Below are positions 22,056-31,908 of a DNA stretch of 64,000 nt, in pieces. The notes beneath the pieces are model-generated. The model was not told the DNA's origin, did no database searches, and saw nothing but the letters and a program-made list of their open reading frames with translations. Every line of letters begins with the position of its first letter. Position 1 is the first letter of the stretch. The position numbers were made by a program, and so were the translations under genes. The DNA is taken from positions 22,932 through 86,931 of the forward strand of contig MKJX01000144.1 in the NCBI GenBank assembly GCA_001942415.1, in the 5' to 3' direction. The DNA comes from Pseudonocardia sp. CNS-139 (GTDB lineage Bacteria; Actinomycetota; Actinomycetes; Mycobacteriales; Pseudonocardiaceae).

Positions 22056-22597
22056 TCTCTTTCTTTTCCGCTTTTCTGTTGTGCGAGAGGACCGATCCGG
22101 AACAGCACCTCCGGCTCGTGGCCGACGCCGAGCAGGTCGGAGCCGAAGAGCTCGCGGCGGACCAGTCCTGCGGCGCGTTCGCGCGCGAACCGGCTGAACA
22201 GCGCCTCGGAGGCGCTGTTGCCGGGCGTGACCGTGGCCTCCACGTGGGCGACCCCCGGTACGCGGTCCGCGAGCGCGGCGAGCAGTCCGGCGGCGACGCC
22301 GCGGCCGCGGACCGACGCCGAGACGGCCACCTGCCACACCATCAAGGTCGACGGCTCGTCCGGACGGCGGTATCCGGTCACGAACCCCACGACCGCGCCG
22401 TCGCGGCGGGCCACCACGGACGTCTCGGCGAAGTCCCGGAACCACAGCAGATACGCGTAGCGGGAGTTCGCGTCGAGCGCCCCGGTGGCGACGGCCAGCC
22501 GCCAGCAGGCGACCCCGTCGGCCACGCGCGGTGCCTCGATCGTCACCTGCCCGGGGTTTGATGCGGCCCGGACGGGGGACACGACGGGTGCGGCCAT
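22052..22597 (-). CDS. ectA: Diaminobutyrate acetyltransferase EctA
   Basis: A GNAT enzyme that acetylates diaminobutyrate at the gamma amino group; first gene of ectABCD. Intact from ATG 22597 ([16 protein letters not shown]), 181 residues. The acetyl-CoA binding region is [23 protein letters not shown], with [21 protein letters not shown] and [17 protein letters not shown] as EctA signatures. An upstream in-frame start exists at 22678, but 22597 gives the usual length. Confidence 0.93.
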   Translation of the reverse strand: MAAPVVSPVRAASNPGQVTIEAPRVADGVACWRLAVATGALDANSRYAYLLWFRDFAETSVVARRDGAVVGFVTGYRRPDEPSTLMVWQVAVSASVRGRGVAAGLLAALADRVPGVAHVEATVTPGNSASEALFSRFARERAAGLVRRELFGSDLLGVGHEPEVLFRIGPLAQQKSGKERE

Positions 22598-22663
22598 GCC
22601 TGAAGAAGTTAACAGTGCTGAAATCGATCCGCTGGAGATCCCATCGCCAGCGCCGACGCGTTC

Positions 22664-22679
22664 TGTGATCGCTATCACT
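22664..22679. promoter_or_regulatory. CRP-like palindrome upstream of ectA
   Basis: TGTGA-TCGCTA-TCACT matches the Crp/GlxR operator form TGTGA-N6-TCACA at nine of ten defined bases; arms GTGAT/ATCAC are at 22665-22669 and 22674-22678. It lies 67 bases upstream of the ectA start, where it could affect ectoine operon transcription. Confidence 0.45.
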
Positions 22680-22852
22680 AAAAGGTTTGAACCACGGAGA
22701 ACCGGTTACCGCGCCATTCCCGCTGTTCACCCACCGATTCCGAGATCCGGAGTGGGCGTTCCGGCGGGTCCTGCGGGCACAGATCACGATTGCGCAACGT
22801 CGGTCACATCGCCCCGTCCGAGAGCACGGGAACGTCCCTACGCTGAGCCGCC

Positions 22853-23365
22853 GTGGACGGTGCCGCGGCCGGGAGCTACGTCGTCACGGGAGGCGGCCGG
22901 GGTGTCGGGCGCGCGGTGGCCGAACGGCTCCTGCGCGACGGCGGTCCGCCGGTTCCTCGCGGCCGGCACCGGCGGGGCGATCGTCAACGTCTCCTCGCAC
23001 CAGGCCCAGCGGGCCGTGCCCGGCTGCGCCCCGTACGTCATGGCGAAGGCCGCCGTCGAGGGGCTGACCCGAGCACTCGCCGTCGAGTACGGGCCGCACG
23101 GGGTGCGCGTCAACGCCGTTGCGCTCGGCACGATCGCCACCGAGCGCTACGCCGATCTGCTCGCCGGGCTCGACCCGGACGGCGCGGCGCACGTCGCCGC
23201 GGAGATGGGGCGCATCCACCCGCTGGGCCGGTCCGCACGCGGCGGAGGCCGCGGCCACGATCGCGCACCTGCTCTCGGCCGAAGCCGGGTTCGTCACCGG
23301 CGCCACCGTGCCCGTCGACGCGGCCGGTCCGTGCTGGCCCGCGACCCCGAGGCGCACGAGGCTGA
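22853..23365 (+). pseudogene. SDR oxidoreductase gene with a large internal deletion
   Basis: The N-terminus [23 protein letters not shown] is the TGxxxGxG cofactor site of a short-chain dehydrogenase. It jumps directly to AVRRFLAAGTGGAIVNVSSHQ and the catalytic YVMAK. The intervening 80-90 residues (including the NNAG motif) are missing and the frame changes at the junction near 22945. Further frame breaks follow near 23235 and 23325, where FVTGATVPVD is read. Unlike the one-base breaks elsewhere, this is a real gap in the protein, so I call it a pseudogene or an assembly collapse. Confidence 0.75.
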
Positions 23366-23368
23366 GCC

Positions 23369-24200
23369 CTACCCCGCCGGGTGGCGGCTCGCTTCCGCCT
23401 CCAGCCACGGCACGACGGCCCGGACGAGCGCCGGCGTTGGTCATGGGGCGGCCGTTCATGCACGCGACGAGGTGGCCGACACCGAGCAGGGCGTCCCAGG
23501 TGCGGGCCCGGTGGAACACGTCGGCGGGAACGGCCCGGCGCACGGTGTCCCAGCCGTGCCAGGCCATCGACGCCACGTCGAGGGCGTGGTCACCGGGCAT
23601 GGCCAGGTCCCAGTCGAGGATGCCGAGCAGCGTGCCGTCCGCCGACCAGTGGACGTTGGAGCCGCCGAGGTCACCGTGCACCAGTGCATCGGGGACGGGT
23701 TCCAGTGCCATGGCGGCGTCGAGGCGGCGAAGGACCTCGCGCCGCCAGCGGGCCGGCAGGCGGGGGACGACGTCGGCGGTGATGATCTCCGACCAGTGGC
23801 GGCCCTCCGGGCGGCCGTCGAGCACGGCCGGCAGGTCACCGTCGAGCGGGACGGCGCGGACGGCCGCCAGCACCTCGGCGATCTGGGCGACGGAGCCGAC
23901 GCCTTCGGGCAGGGCGGCGCCGCCGATCCACGAGACGGCGACCGCGGCACGGTCACCGAACATGGTGACGGGGGTCAACGGCTCCGGAACCCGGAACGGC
24001 AGACCGGCGGCGGCCAGCCGGCGCAACACCTCCACCCGCCGGGGCATGGCGGCGGCGGCCAACGCGCGCCTGCTGACCCGCACGGCGGCGACGCCGGGGA
24101 TCAGCAGCACGCGGTGGACGTTGCCGTCGGCCGCGGGGACCGCCCGGTCGAGGCGGACCCCGGGCAGCAGGGCGGCGGCGATCTCCAGCAGGTCGTCCAC
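23369..24200 (-). CDS. Aminoglycoside phosphotransferase-family kinase
   Basis: A protein of about 277 residues of the APH/choline kinase fold. The catalytic loop is DALVHGDLGGSNVHW and the metal-binding DxD-like part is GILDWDLAMPGDHALDVASMAW. The N-terminal lobe reads VHRVLLIPGVAAVRVSRRA. Such orphan APH proteins phosphorylate small alcohols or antibiotics, and the substrate cannot be told here. It starts at ATG 24200. An indel near 23425 must be repaired to read the end VRAVVPWLEAEASRHPAG, stop TAG 23369-23371. Confidence 0.8.
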
Positions 24201-24297
24201 GGGATTCCCTCGGCGGATCGGGCGGGGCGATCTCCCGGGGAGACGGGCCTGGGCGACGGGCCCCGGCCCCTCTCCCGTCTGCGCTGGTCACCGGAGA

Positions 24298-24368
24298 GCC
24301 GGAGGTCGGGATCGAACCGACGACCTACCGCTTACAAGGCGGTTGCTCTACCACTGAGCTACACCGGC
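24298..24368 (-). tRNA. tRNA-Thr(TGT)
   Basis: The minus strand shows GCCGGTG, D arm GCTCAGTGGTAGAGC, anticodon loop CTTGTAA with TGT, AGGTC, and T arm GTCGG-TTCGATC-CCGAC, ending CTCCGGC. The anticodon arm (ACCGC ... GGCGGT) has one base too many for a standard 5-7-5 arm, and position 6:67 is a T-T mismatch. Given the many indels in this window, an extra G is the simplest explanation. No CCA is encoded. Confidence 0.85.
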
Positions 24369-24447
24369 CGGATCGCGGGCCGAGCATAGCGCGGGAGGCC
24401 GTCCGTTCAGGCGGCCGCGGCCGCCGGCCCGTCCTACCCTCAGGCGC

Positions 24448-25889
24448 GTGCTCCCCCCTCCGACCCCGGCCACCGGCGTGTCCGCGGTGCTTCGGCTGAC
24501 CCGGCGGCTGCGCGGCCTGCTGCGCCGCGAGGCGAGCGGGCTCCTGCGGGTCGGGCCGCCGACCGTGCAGCAGCTCATGCGCCCGCTCGGGCCGCAGGTG
24601 CCGGGCGACGCGCGCGTGCAGCAGGTGCTCGACCTGTGCATGCAGGTCGGAGAGGTGCTGCTGTCCGGCGGCGAGAGCGTCGACGAGGTGACGCGGCAGA
24701 TGCTGCGGCTGTCGGCGGCGTGCGGGCTGTCGGCCGTGGACGTCGACATCACGTTCAACTCGATCACCATGTGCTGCCACCGCGGGATGGCGGCGGCGCC
24801 GGTGACGACGATGCGGCTGGTCCGGTACCGGTCGCTGGACCTCACGCGGCTCGCCGAGGTCGCGGGGATCGTCGACCGGGTCGAGCGCGGTGAGCTGGAC
24901 CTGGAGAACGCCGCGGCCGCCGTCGCGGAGGCGGTGCGGGCGCCGCACCCGTACCCGCGCTGGGTCGCGACGGCGGGCTGGGCCGGGCTGGCCGGCGCCG
25001 TGGCGCTGCTGCTGGGTGGGGCGCCGATCACCGTGCTCGCGGCCTTCGTCGTCACGGCGCTGATCGACCGGACCGGCCGGCTGCTGAACCGGTGGGGCCT
25101 GCCGATGTTCTTCCAGCAGGTCGTGGGCGGGATGCTGGCCACGGGGGCGACGCTCGCGATGTTCGCGGGAGGGTGTTCCCGCCGGGCACGATGCCGTCCC
25201 TGGTGGTCGCCGCCTGCATCACGGTGCTGCTGTCGGGCCTGTCGGTGGTCGGCACGGTGCAGGACGCCATCTCGGGCTACTACGTCACGGCGGCCGGGCG
25301 GGCCGCGGAGATCATGCTGCTCTCGGCCGGGCTGCTCACCGGTGTGGTGCTGGTGCTGCGGATCGGGCTGGAGTTCGGGGTCGCGCTGGAGGTCGCGGAC
25401 GAGCTGCCGCGCGGGGTGGGCCAGTTCGGCATCGCGCTGGGCGCGGCCGCCGCGGCGGCCGCCGCGTTCTCGCTCGCCGGGTACGCGCGGTGGCGTCCGC
25501 TGCTCGCCGCCGGGGTCGCGGGCGCGGCCGGCTGGGGCACGTACGGGCTGCTGACGCAGGTGCTCGGGTTCGGCTCGGTCGCCGCGACGGGCGCCGCCGC
25601 CGTTGTCGTCGGGATCGCGACCGGGCTGCTGCGCCGGGGACGCGGGGTCGCCCCGCTCGTGGTGACGCTCGCCGGGATCACCCCGCTGCTGCCCGGCTTC
25701 ACCGCGTACCGCGGCTTCTTCCAGCTTGCCGTCGAGGGCCTCGCCGAAGGACTGGTGACGGTGACCGTCGCGCTCGGTATCGGGCTCGCGCTCGCCGCCG
25801 GGGTGGCGCTGGGCGACTTCGTCGCCCGGCCGCGCCGGGCATCCGTCACATCCTTCGCAGACACCCCGCCGGAGGCCGACCGGCAGTAG
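24448..25889 (+). CDS. thrE: Threonine/serine exporter, ThrE family
   Basis: A protein of about 480 residues. The N-terminal cytoplasmic domain ([35 protein letters not shown], in parts, and [17 protein letters not shown]) is typical of ThrE/DUF1212. About ten membrane segments follow, and the C-terminal half ([19 protein letters not shown]) matches the DUF3815 part. It exports threonine or serine with the proton gradient. It starts at GTG 24448. One base is missing near 25172, where MFAGG joins [12 protein letters not shown]. Confidence 0.88.
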
Positions 25890-25984
25890 GCTGTGGATCA
25901 GTCCATGCGTGGCGCGGCGAGCCGCGCAGGATATTGCGCTCTCGGGTTGCCACGCGGCCGGGGGCGCACTGCCAGAGGAGGATC

Positions 25985-27411
25985 ATGCCGTCCGGCAGTC
26001 ACGCGTCCGACGCCGAGTTCGTGGTGGTGGCCAACCGGCTGCCCGTCGACCTGGAGAAGCTGCCCGACGGCACCGAGCGCTGGAAACGCAGCCCGGGCGG
26101 CCTGGTCACCGCGCTGGAACCGATGCTCCGCAACCGCGAGGGCGCCTGGGTCGGCTGGCCCGGCCTCGCCGACGCGGACGTCGAGCCGCTCGTGGAGGAC
26201 GGGCTGCAGCTCGTGCCGGTGCGGCTCTCGGCCGAGGAGGTCGAGAACTACTACGAGGCTTCTCCAACGGCACACTCTGGCCGCTCTACCACGACGTGGT
26301 CGCGCCACCGGCGTTCCACCGGCACTGGTGCAGGCCTACGTCCGGGTGAACCAGCGGTTCGCCGAGGTCGCGCCGGGTCGCCGCGAAGGGCGCCACCGTC
26401 TGGATCCAGGACTACCAGCTGCAGCTGATGCCCTCGGCGCTGCGGGCACTGCGCCCGGACCTGCGGATCGGCTTCTTCCTGCACATCCCGTTTCCGCCCA
26501 CGGAGCTGTTCATGCAGCTCCCGTGGCGCACGCGGATCGTCGAAGGGCTGCTGGGCGCCGACCTGGTCGGCTTCCACACGCCCGGCGGCGCCCGCAACTT
26601 CCGCTGGCTCGCCACCCGCATCGCCGGCGCGAGCCCGGGGCTCGGCCGCAACGAGGTCGTGGTGCAGGGCCGCACGGTCAAGCTGGGCGCCTTCCCCATC
26701 TCGATCGACTCCGCCGCGCTGGACCGCATGGCCCGCACCCCCGAGACGCACGAACGGGCCAAGCAGATCCGCTCCGACCTCGGCAACCCCAAGCGGGTGG
26801 TGCTCGGCGTCGACCGGCTCGACTACACCAAGGGCATCGACGTGCGGCTGCGCGCGTTCGAGGAGCTGCTGCGCGGGGGCCGGGTCTCGGCCGACGACAC
26901 CGTGATGATCCAGCTCGCGACGCCCGATCGCGAACGCGTCGAGCACTACCAGCGGATGCGCGAGGACATCGAGCGCCGCGGTCGGACCGGATCAACGGCG
27001 AGTCGCCCGGGTCGGCCACCCCGCGGTGCACTACCTGCACCAGTCGCTCCCGCGCGACGAGCTGGTCGCGTTCTTCGTCGCGGCGGACGTCATGCTGGTC
27101 ACGCCCCTGCGCGACGGGATGAACCTCGTCGCCAAGGAGTACGTCGCCTGCCGCTACGACGAGGGCGGCACGCTCGTGCTCTCCGAGTTCGCCGGCGCCG
27201 CCTACGAGCTGAAGGACGCGCTGCTGGTGAACCCGCACGACACCGACGGCGTCAAGAACGCCCTCTACGCCGCACTGCGCATCGCCCCGGAGGAGGCGCA
27301 CCGGCGGATGCGGGCGCTGCGCCGGCAGGTGCTCGGCCACGACGCGACCGCTGGGCGCGCTCCTTCCTGGACGTGCTCGGGCTGCCGCCCGCCGTGGGGG
27401 CAGCCCGATGA
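25985..27411 (+). CDS. otsA: Trehalose-6-phosphate synthase OtsA
   Basis: A GT20 glycosyltransferase that joins UDP/ADP-glucose to glucose 6-phosphate. Present are the N-terminal [65 protein letters not shown], and [20 protein letters not shown]. It starts at ATG 25985 behind AGAGGAGGATC. At least five frame changes are needed (near 26258, 26325, 26375, 26985-27015 and 27350), the highest density in the window. About 477 residues after repair. The stop overlaps otsB. Confidence 0.93.
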
Positions 27412-28169
27412 GCGAACCGCAGCCCGGTCTCGACGAGGCCGTGCGCGCGGTCGCGGGTGTGCCGCGGCTGCTCGTCGCCCTCGACTTCGACGGCGTGCTC
27501 GCGCCGATCGTCGACGTGCCCTCGGCCGCCAGGCCGCTGCCCGCAGCGGCGGCCGCGGTCGGCGCGCTCGCGACCCTGCCGGACACCACCGTCGTGCTCG
27601 TCTCCGGGCGCGGGCTGGCCGACCTGGCCGCGGTGTCCGGGTTCGGCAGCCCGATCCGGCTGGTGGGCAGCCACGGCAGCGAGTTCGACGACGGCGCCGC
27701 CGTGCTCGACGACCGCGGCCGGGCCCGCCTGGATCAGCTCACCGCCGAGCTGGAGGAGCTCGTCGCCGGCCGGCCCGGTGTGAAGCTGGAGCACAAGCCG
27801 GTGGGCGTCGCCGTCCACGTGCGGCACGCCGCGCCGGACGTCGCCGAGCGGGTGCTCGCCGAGGTGCGCGACGGCCCGGCGGCCCGTGCGGGGATCGAGG
27901 CGACGCCCGGCAAGGCGGTGCTCGACCTCTCCGTCGTGCGGATGGACAAGGGCGCGGCCGTCGACGTGCTGCGCGAGCGGGTCAAGGCGGACGCCGTGTT
28001 CTTCGCGGGCGACGACGTCACCGACGAGACGGCGTTCGCGCGGCTGCGGCCGGGCGACGCCGGTGTGAAGGTCGGGCCCGGCGAGACGCTCGCCGCGCAC
28101 CGCGTCGCCGGCCCGCAGGAGTTCGCCGAGCTGCTGGAACGGCTCCTCGCCGCCCGTACGCGCGCCTGA
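27408..28169 (+). CDS. otsB: Trehalose-6-phosphate phosphatase OtsB
   Basis: An intact 253-residue HAD phosphatase that removes phosphate from trehalose 6-phosphate. Motif I is [15 protein letters not shown], motif II VLVSGRG, and the later motifs [10 protein letters not shown] and [13 protein letters not shown] hold the lysine and acidic metal ligands. The start ATG 27408 overlaps the otsA stop by four bases, so both steps of trehalose synthesis are coupled. Together with ectABCD it gives two compatible-solute pathways within 10 kb. Confidence 0.95.
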   Translation: MSEPQPGLDEAVRAVAGVPRLLVALDFDGVLAPIVDVPSAARPLPAAAAAVGALATLPDTTVVLVSGRGLADLAAVSGFGSPIRLVGSHGSEFDDGAAVLDDRGRARLDQLTAELEELVAGRPGVKLEHKPVGVAVHVRHAAPDVAERVLAEVRDGPAARAGIEATPGKAVLDLSVVRMDKGAAVDVLRERVKADAVFFAGDDVTDETAFARLRPGDAGVKVGPGETLAAHRVAGPQEFAELLERLLAARTRA

Positions 28170-28236
28170 CCGGCTCCCGATCGGCTCTGGGCCGGCAGCG
28201 TCGGCCTTGCGTACCTGCGCGTGGATGCGCGCAATC

Positions 28237-28264
28237 TTGTCGATGTAAAGACCCGCGGTAGGAT
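28237..28264 (+). promoter_or_regulatory. Leaderless-type promoter of the TetR gene
   Basis: TTGTCG (28237-28242) and TAGGAT (28259-28264) are 16 bases apart, and the GTG start is six bases past the -10. Spacing to the start codon is the same as in the MarR and DUF2975 promoters. Confidence 0.5.
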
Positions 28265-28270
28265 CGGCCC

Positions 28271-28817
28271 GTGCCCTACCACCACGCGACCTCCGACGGG
28301 CCCTGCTGGACGCCTCGCTGGAGGCCATCGCCGAGCAGGGGCCGGCCGCCGTCAGCCTGCGCGACCTGGCGCGCCGGGCCGGCGTCTCGCACGCGGCCCC
28401 GACGCATCACTTCCGCGACAAGGCCGGGCTGCTCACCGCCGTCGCCGCCGAGGGCTGGGGGCTCTTGGCCGACGCGCTCGGCGAGACGGCCGCGCGCGGG
28501 TCCGGGTTCGCCGAGATGGGTGTCACCTACGTGCTGTTCGCGACGTCGCACCCGGCGCACTTCGCCGTGATGCGTGCCCCCGGGCTCGTCCGCCGCGACG
28601 ACCCGGCGTTGCAGGCCGCGCAGGACCGCGCGGGCGAGTTCCTGCGCAGCGGCGCGAAGGAGCGCAGCGGGGACGCGACGTCCGCAGCACGTCGCTCGCC
28701 GCGTGGTCGCTCGTGCACGGCCTCGCGACACTGCTGCTCGAAGGCACCGTGACGCCCGACCCCGGCGAGGACGTCGAGTCGCTGGCCCGGTCGATCACCG
28801 GCAAGCTGCGACCCTGA
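28271..28817 (+). CDS. TetR-family transcriptional regulator
   Basis: A protein of about 182 residues: helix-turn-helix LLDASLEAIAEQGPAAVSLRDLARRAGVSHAAPTHHFRDKAGLL (segment), then a ligand-binding domain of the TetR_C_33-like type (FVLFATSHPAHFAVMR-like, here YVLFATSHPAHFAVMRAPGL). It starts at GTG 28271 (MPYHHA). Frame breaks occur near 28295 and 28675; the last piece, STSLAAWSLVHGLATLLLEG, ends at TGA 28815-28817. The target is unknown. It is not next to the gene with paired operators at 431-498. Confidence 0.85.
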
Positions 28818-28823
28818 CCGCAC

Positions 28824-29927
28824 TCACCAGCCGGAGAAGAAACGCTGGTCCACGCGGGGTTTGCCGCTCGTCGAGCCGACCACGAGCTCCGTGGGCAGCG
28901 TGACGCGGCGGGGCCGGTTGCGGTCGCCGCGCTCCAGCAGCAGCTCCCCGGCCACCCGCCCCTTCTCCAGCACCGGCTGCCGCACCGTGGTGAGCCCGGC
29001 GCGCTCGGCCTCCGGCACCCCGTCGAAGCCGGTGATCGTGAGCTGCTCGGGCACCGCGAGGTCGCGGTCGGCGGCGTGCCGCAGCACCCCGAGCGCCAGG
29101 ATGTCGGACGTGCACAGCACGGCCGTGAGGTCCGGGTGCGCGGCAAGCAGCTCGGCCGCACCCTCCTGACCTGCGGTGACGCTGTGCTCGAAACGCTCGT
29201 GGACGGGCACGTCCGACCAGTCGACGCCCACTTCGGCCAAGCCGTCGCGGATGCCGGCGAGCCGGTCGCGCTGCACCGGGTACGTCGCCCCGGCCTGCCG
29301 TTCCGCGGATGCCGGGCCGTCGTTGCGGCCGGCGGCGAGCCGCATGCACAGCACGCCGACGCGCCGGTGGCCCAACGTGGTCAGGTGCCGGGCGAGCGCG
29401 AGCATCCCGGCCCGGTCGTCGACGCCGACCCGGTCGACGCCCTCGACGCCCATCGGCTGGTCGCAGACCACGGTGGGGACGGGCCGTTCGAGCACCGCGA
29501 GGAAGTGCGGGTCGTCCTCGCGCACGGAGTAGACGACGAACCCGTCGACGCTGGCCCGGTGCACGGCCGTGACATCGACCTGCTCGGGGCTGACCGGGAC
29601 CAGCAGCAGCCCCTGCCCGGCCTGCTCACAGGCCAGGGCGAGCCCTTCCAGGAACCCGGTGGCGGCCGGGTCGCGGAAGGCGTAGGAGAGGGCCTCGGTG
29701 AGCATCAGGCCGACGGCGCCGGCCTTGCGGGTGCGCAGCGAACGGGCCACCGGGTCGGGGCCTGGATAACCGAGCCGCCGCGCGGCCTCCAGCACCCGTG
29801 CGCGCAACGGCGCCGAAAGCTGGTCGGGTCGGTTGTACGCGTTGGAGACGGTGGTGCGCGACACACCCAACTCCGCGGCAAGCGAGGCCAGCGTCGCTGG
29901 TCGTCGGACGTTGGAAGCCCCGGCCAT
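28824..29927 (-). CDS. LacI-family transcriptional regulator
   Basis: An intact 367-residue repressor. The N-terminal helix-turn-helix reads TLASLAAELGVSRTTVSNAYNRPDQLS, followed by the hinge VLEAARRLGYPGPDPVARSLR and a periplasmic-binding-type sugar domain (VGLMLTEALSYAF, DGFVVYSV, VCDQPMGVEGVDRVGVDD, AVLCTSDILALGVLR, ITGFDGVPEAERAGLTTVRQP). ATG 29927 directly follows a perfect palindrome, so it is probably autoregulated. It is divergent from the zinc-type ABC operon. The effector is not predictable. Confidence 0.93.
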   Translation of the reverse strand: MAGASNVRRPATLASLAAELGVSRTTVSNAYNRPDQLSAPLRARVLEAARRLGYPGPDPVARSLRTRKAGAVGLMLTEALSYAFRDPAATGFLEGLALACEQAGQGLLLVPVSPEQVDVTAVHRASVDGFVVYSVREDDPHFLAVLERPVPTVVCDQPMGVEGVDRVGVDDRAGMLALARHLTTLGHRRVGVLCMRLAAGRNDGPASAERQAGATYPVQRDRLAGIRDGLAEVGVDWSDVPVHERFEHSVTAGQEGAAELLAAHPDLTAVLCTSDILALGVLRHAADRDLAVPEQLTITGFDGVPEAERAGLTTVRQPVLEKGRVAGELLLERGDRNRPRRVTLPTELVVGSTSGKPRVDQRFFSGW

Positions 29928-29929
29928 CG

Positions 29930-29948
29930 CTGAACCGTAACGGTTCAG
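29930..29948. promoter_or_regulatory. Palindromic operator at the LacI gene
   Basis: CTGAACCGT-A-ACGGTTCAG: nine-base arms around a single central base, two bases upstream of the LacI start codon. TACGGT inside it, six bases before the ATG, could be the -10 of a leaderless promoter, so binding would directly block the gene's own transcription. Confidence 0.65.
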
Positions 29949-30002
29949 ACACCCAGCGGGAAGCCGTGAACTCCCCTGGTGAGAGAGCCGACACCCACAG
30001 GC

Positions 30003-30026
30003 TAGAGTGAATCGACAACGGTTATC
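30003..30026 (+). promoter_or_regulatory. -10 box and Zur-like site before the metal ABC operon
   Basis: TAGAGT (30003-30008) is a good actinobacterial -10. The imperfect palindrome GACAACGGTTATC (30014-30026) follows at the transcription start and resembles zinc-uptake-regulator boxes (GATAATnATTATC type). It fits repression of the downstream zinc importer when zinc is sufficient. Confidence 0.45.
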
Positions 30027-30058
30027 AGATGCACTCGGAGTCCTCAGGAGAACGTCCC

Positions 30059-31049
30059 ATGTCCCTGCGTCCCCCCGCTGCCGCAATCGCGGCGCTCGCC
30101 GTGCTCACGCTCGCCGGCTGCGGTTCGGGTGGCGGTGCCGCCCAGCCCGCCACCCCCGCCGCTGACGCCCCTGTCGAGGTCGTCACCTCGACCAATGTCT
30201 ACGGCAGCATCGCCGAGGCCGTCGGCGGGGACCGGGTGCACGTCGAGTCGTTGATCGACGACCCCGCGGCCGACCCGCACTCGTACGAGAGCACGCCGGC
30301 GGACGCCGCCAGTGTCGCCAACGCGCGGGTGGTCGTCTTCAACGGCGGCGGCTACGACGACTTCATGCCCCGGCTGATCGAGTCCGGCGGCGGGGACCCG
30401 ACGGTCCTGGATGTGGCGGAAGTCTCCGGCCTCGTTCCGCCGGACGGCGCAACCGAGGAGCACGCGCCCGGGGAGGAGCACCCCTCCGAGGAGGCGGAGC
30501 ACGAGCACGAGCACGGCGAGTTCAACGAGCACTTCTGGTACAGCCTGCCGACCGTCCAGGCCGTCGCCACGCAGCTGGCCGAGGACCTCGGGGCCGCCGA
30601 CCCGGCCGGCGCCGCGGAGTTCACCTCCAACGCCGAGGCGTTCAACGCGCGCGTCGCCGAGCTGCTCACGCGCACCGAGGCGATCGGCGCGGCGCACCCC
30701 GGCGCGCGGGTGGCCGTCACCGAGCCCGTGGCCGGTTACCTCATCGAGTCGGCCGGGCTCACCGACGCCACACCGCCGGAGTTCAGCGAGGCGATCGAGG
30801 AGGACACCGACCCGCCCGCCGCGGTGCTGCAGGAGACGCTCGCCCTGTTCCAGGGAGACCCGGTGAGCGCGCTCGTCCTGAACCAGCAGACCGAGACCCC
30901 CACCACCGACCAGGTCCGGGACGCGGCACAGACGGCGGGCGTGCCCGTGGTCGACGTCACCGAGACGCTGCCGGCCGGCACGACGGACTACGTGAGCGTG
31001 GATGGGGGGCCAGATCGACGCCCTCGCCGGCGCGCTGAACGGGAGCTGA
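30059..31049 (+). CDS. Zinc/manganese ABC transporter substrate-binding lipoprotein (ZnuA-like)
   Basis: A lipoprotein of about 330 residues with lipobox LAGC (LTLAGCGSG). Metal ligands of cluster A-I proteins are visible: DPHSYESTP, NEHFWYSLP and TEPVAGYLIESAGL. A His/Glu-rich loop (EEHPSEEAEHEHEHGEF), typical of zinc binders, lies between the first two. It starts at ATG 30059. One extra G near 31003 (AGC GTGG ATG for AGC TGG ATG) breaks the end, which then reads GGQIDALAGALNGS to TGA 31047-31049. Followed by its ATPase and permease. Confidence 0.88.
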
Positions 31050-31054
31050 CGCCG

Positions 31055-31908
31055 GTGGCTGCCCGGCCCGACGCTCCGGACGACGTCGCACGCCTGCCGG
31101 TCGGGATGCCTGCGGTCTCGCTGCGCGGAGCCGCGGTGCGCTTCGGCGACCGCACGCTGTGGGAGGGCCTCGACCTCGACGTCGCCCCCGGCGAGTTCGT
31201 GGCGGTGCTCGGGCCCAACGGTTCCGGCAAGACGACGCTGGTCCGGGTGCTGCTGGGGCTCGTGCCGCTCTCGGCGGGCGAGGTGCGGATCGGCGGGCGC
31301 CGGCGCGCCGCGGCAGCCCCGGCATCGGCTACGTCCCGCAGCAGAAGGCGCTGGACCCGGACCTGCCGCTGCGCGGGCGCGACCTCGTAGGCCTCGGGCT
31401 CGACGGGCACCGGATCGGCATCGGGCTGGGGTTCGGCGGCGGGCGGCGGGCCAAGCGGGAGCGCATCGACGCGGCGCTCGCGGCGGTCGGCGGCACCGCG
31501 TACGCGGACGCGCCGGTCGGCCGGCTCTCCGGCGGCGAGCAGCAGCGGCTGCGGGTCGCGCAGGCCCTCGTCGGCGGCCCGTCCGTGCTGCTGTGCGACG
31601 AGCCGCTGCTCTCGCTGGACCTCTCGCACCAGCAGACCGTCACCCGGCTCATCGACCAGCGCCGCCGCGCGGCCGGCACCGCCGTGCTCTTCGTGACGCA
31701 CGAGATCAACCCGATCCTCCCGCTCGTCGACCGGGTGCTCTACCTGGTGGGTGGCCGGTTCCGGGTCGGCCCGCCGGAGGAGGTCATGACGTCCGAGGTG
31801 CTGTCGGAGCTGTACCGCACGCAGGTCGACGTGGTGCGGGTGCGCGGGCGGCTGGTCGTCGTCGGGGCCGAGGGCTACGGCGACACCTGGCACCAGGAGA
31901 GCGCCTGA
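31055..31908 (+). CDS. Zinc/manganese ABC transporter ATPase (ZnuC-like)
   Basis: A protein of about 284 residues with Walker A VLGPNGSGKTTLVRVLLGL, Q-loop IGYVPQQKALDPDLPLRGRD, signature VGRLSGGEQQRLRVAQAL, Walker B VLLCDEPLLSLD and switch His in LFVTHEINPI. It starts at GTG 31055, five bases after the binding-protein stop. A base is lost near 31310 in the R/GSPGIGYVPQ region. The stop overlaps the permease ATG (TGATG). Confidence 0.92.

Noticed and set aside
28170..28236. TGCGCG repeats upstream of the TetR gene as an operator
   Set aside because: TGCGCG occurs as a direct repeat in GC-rich sequence without a convincing palindrome; too common to call.
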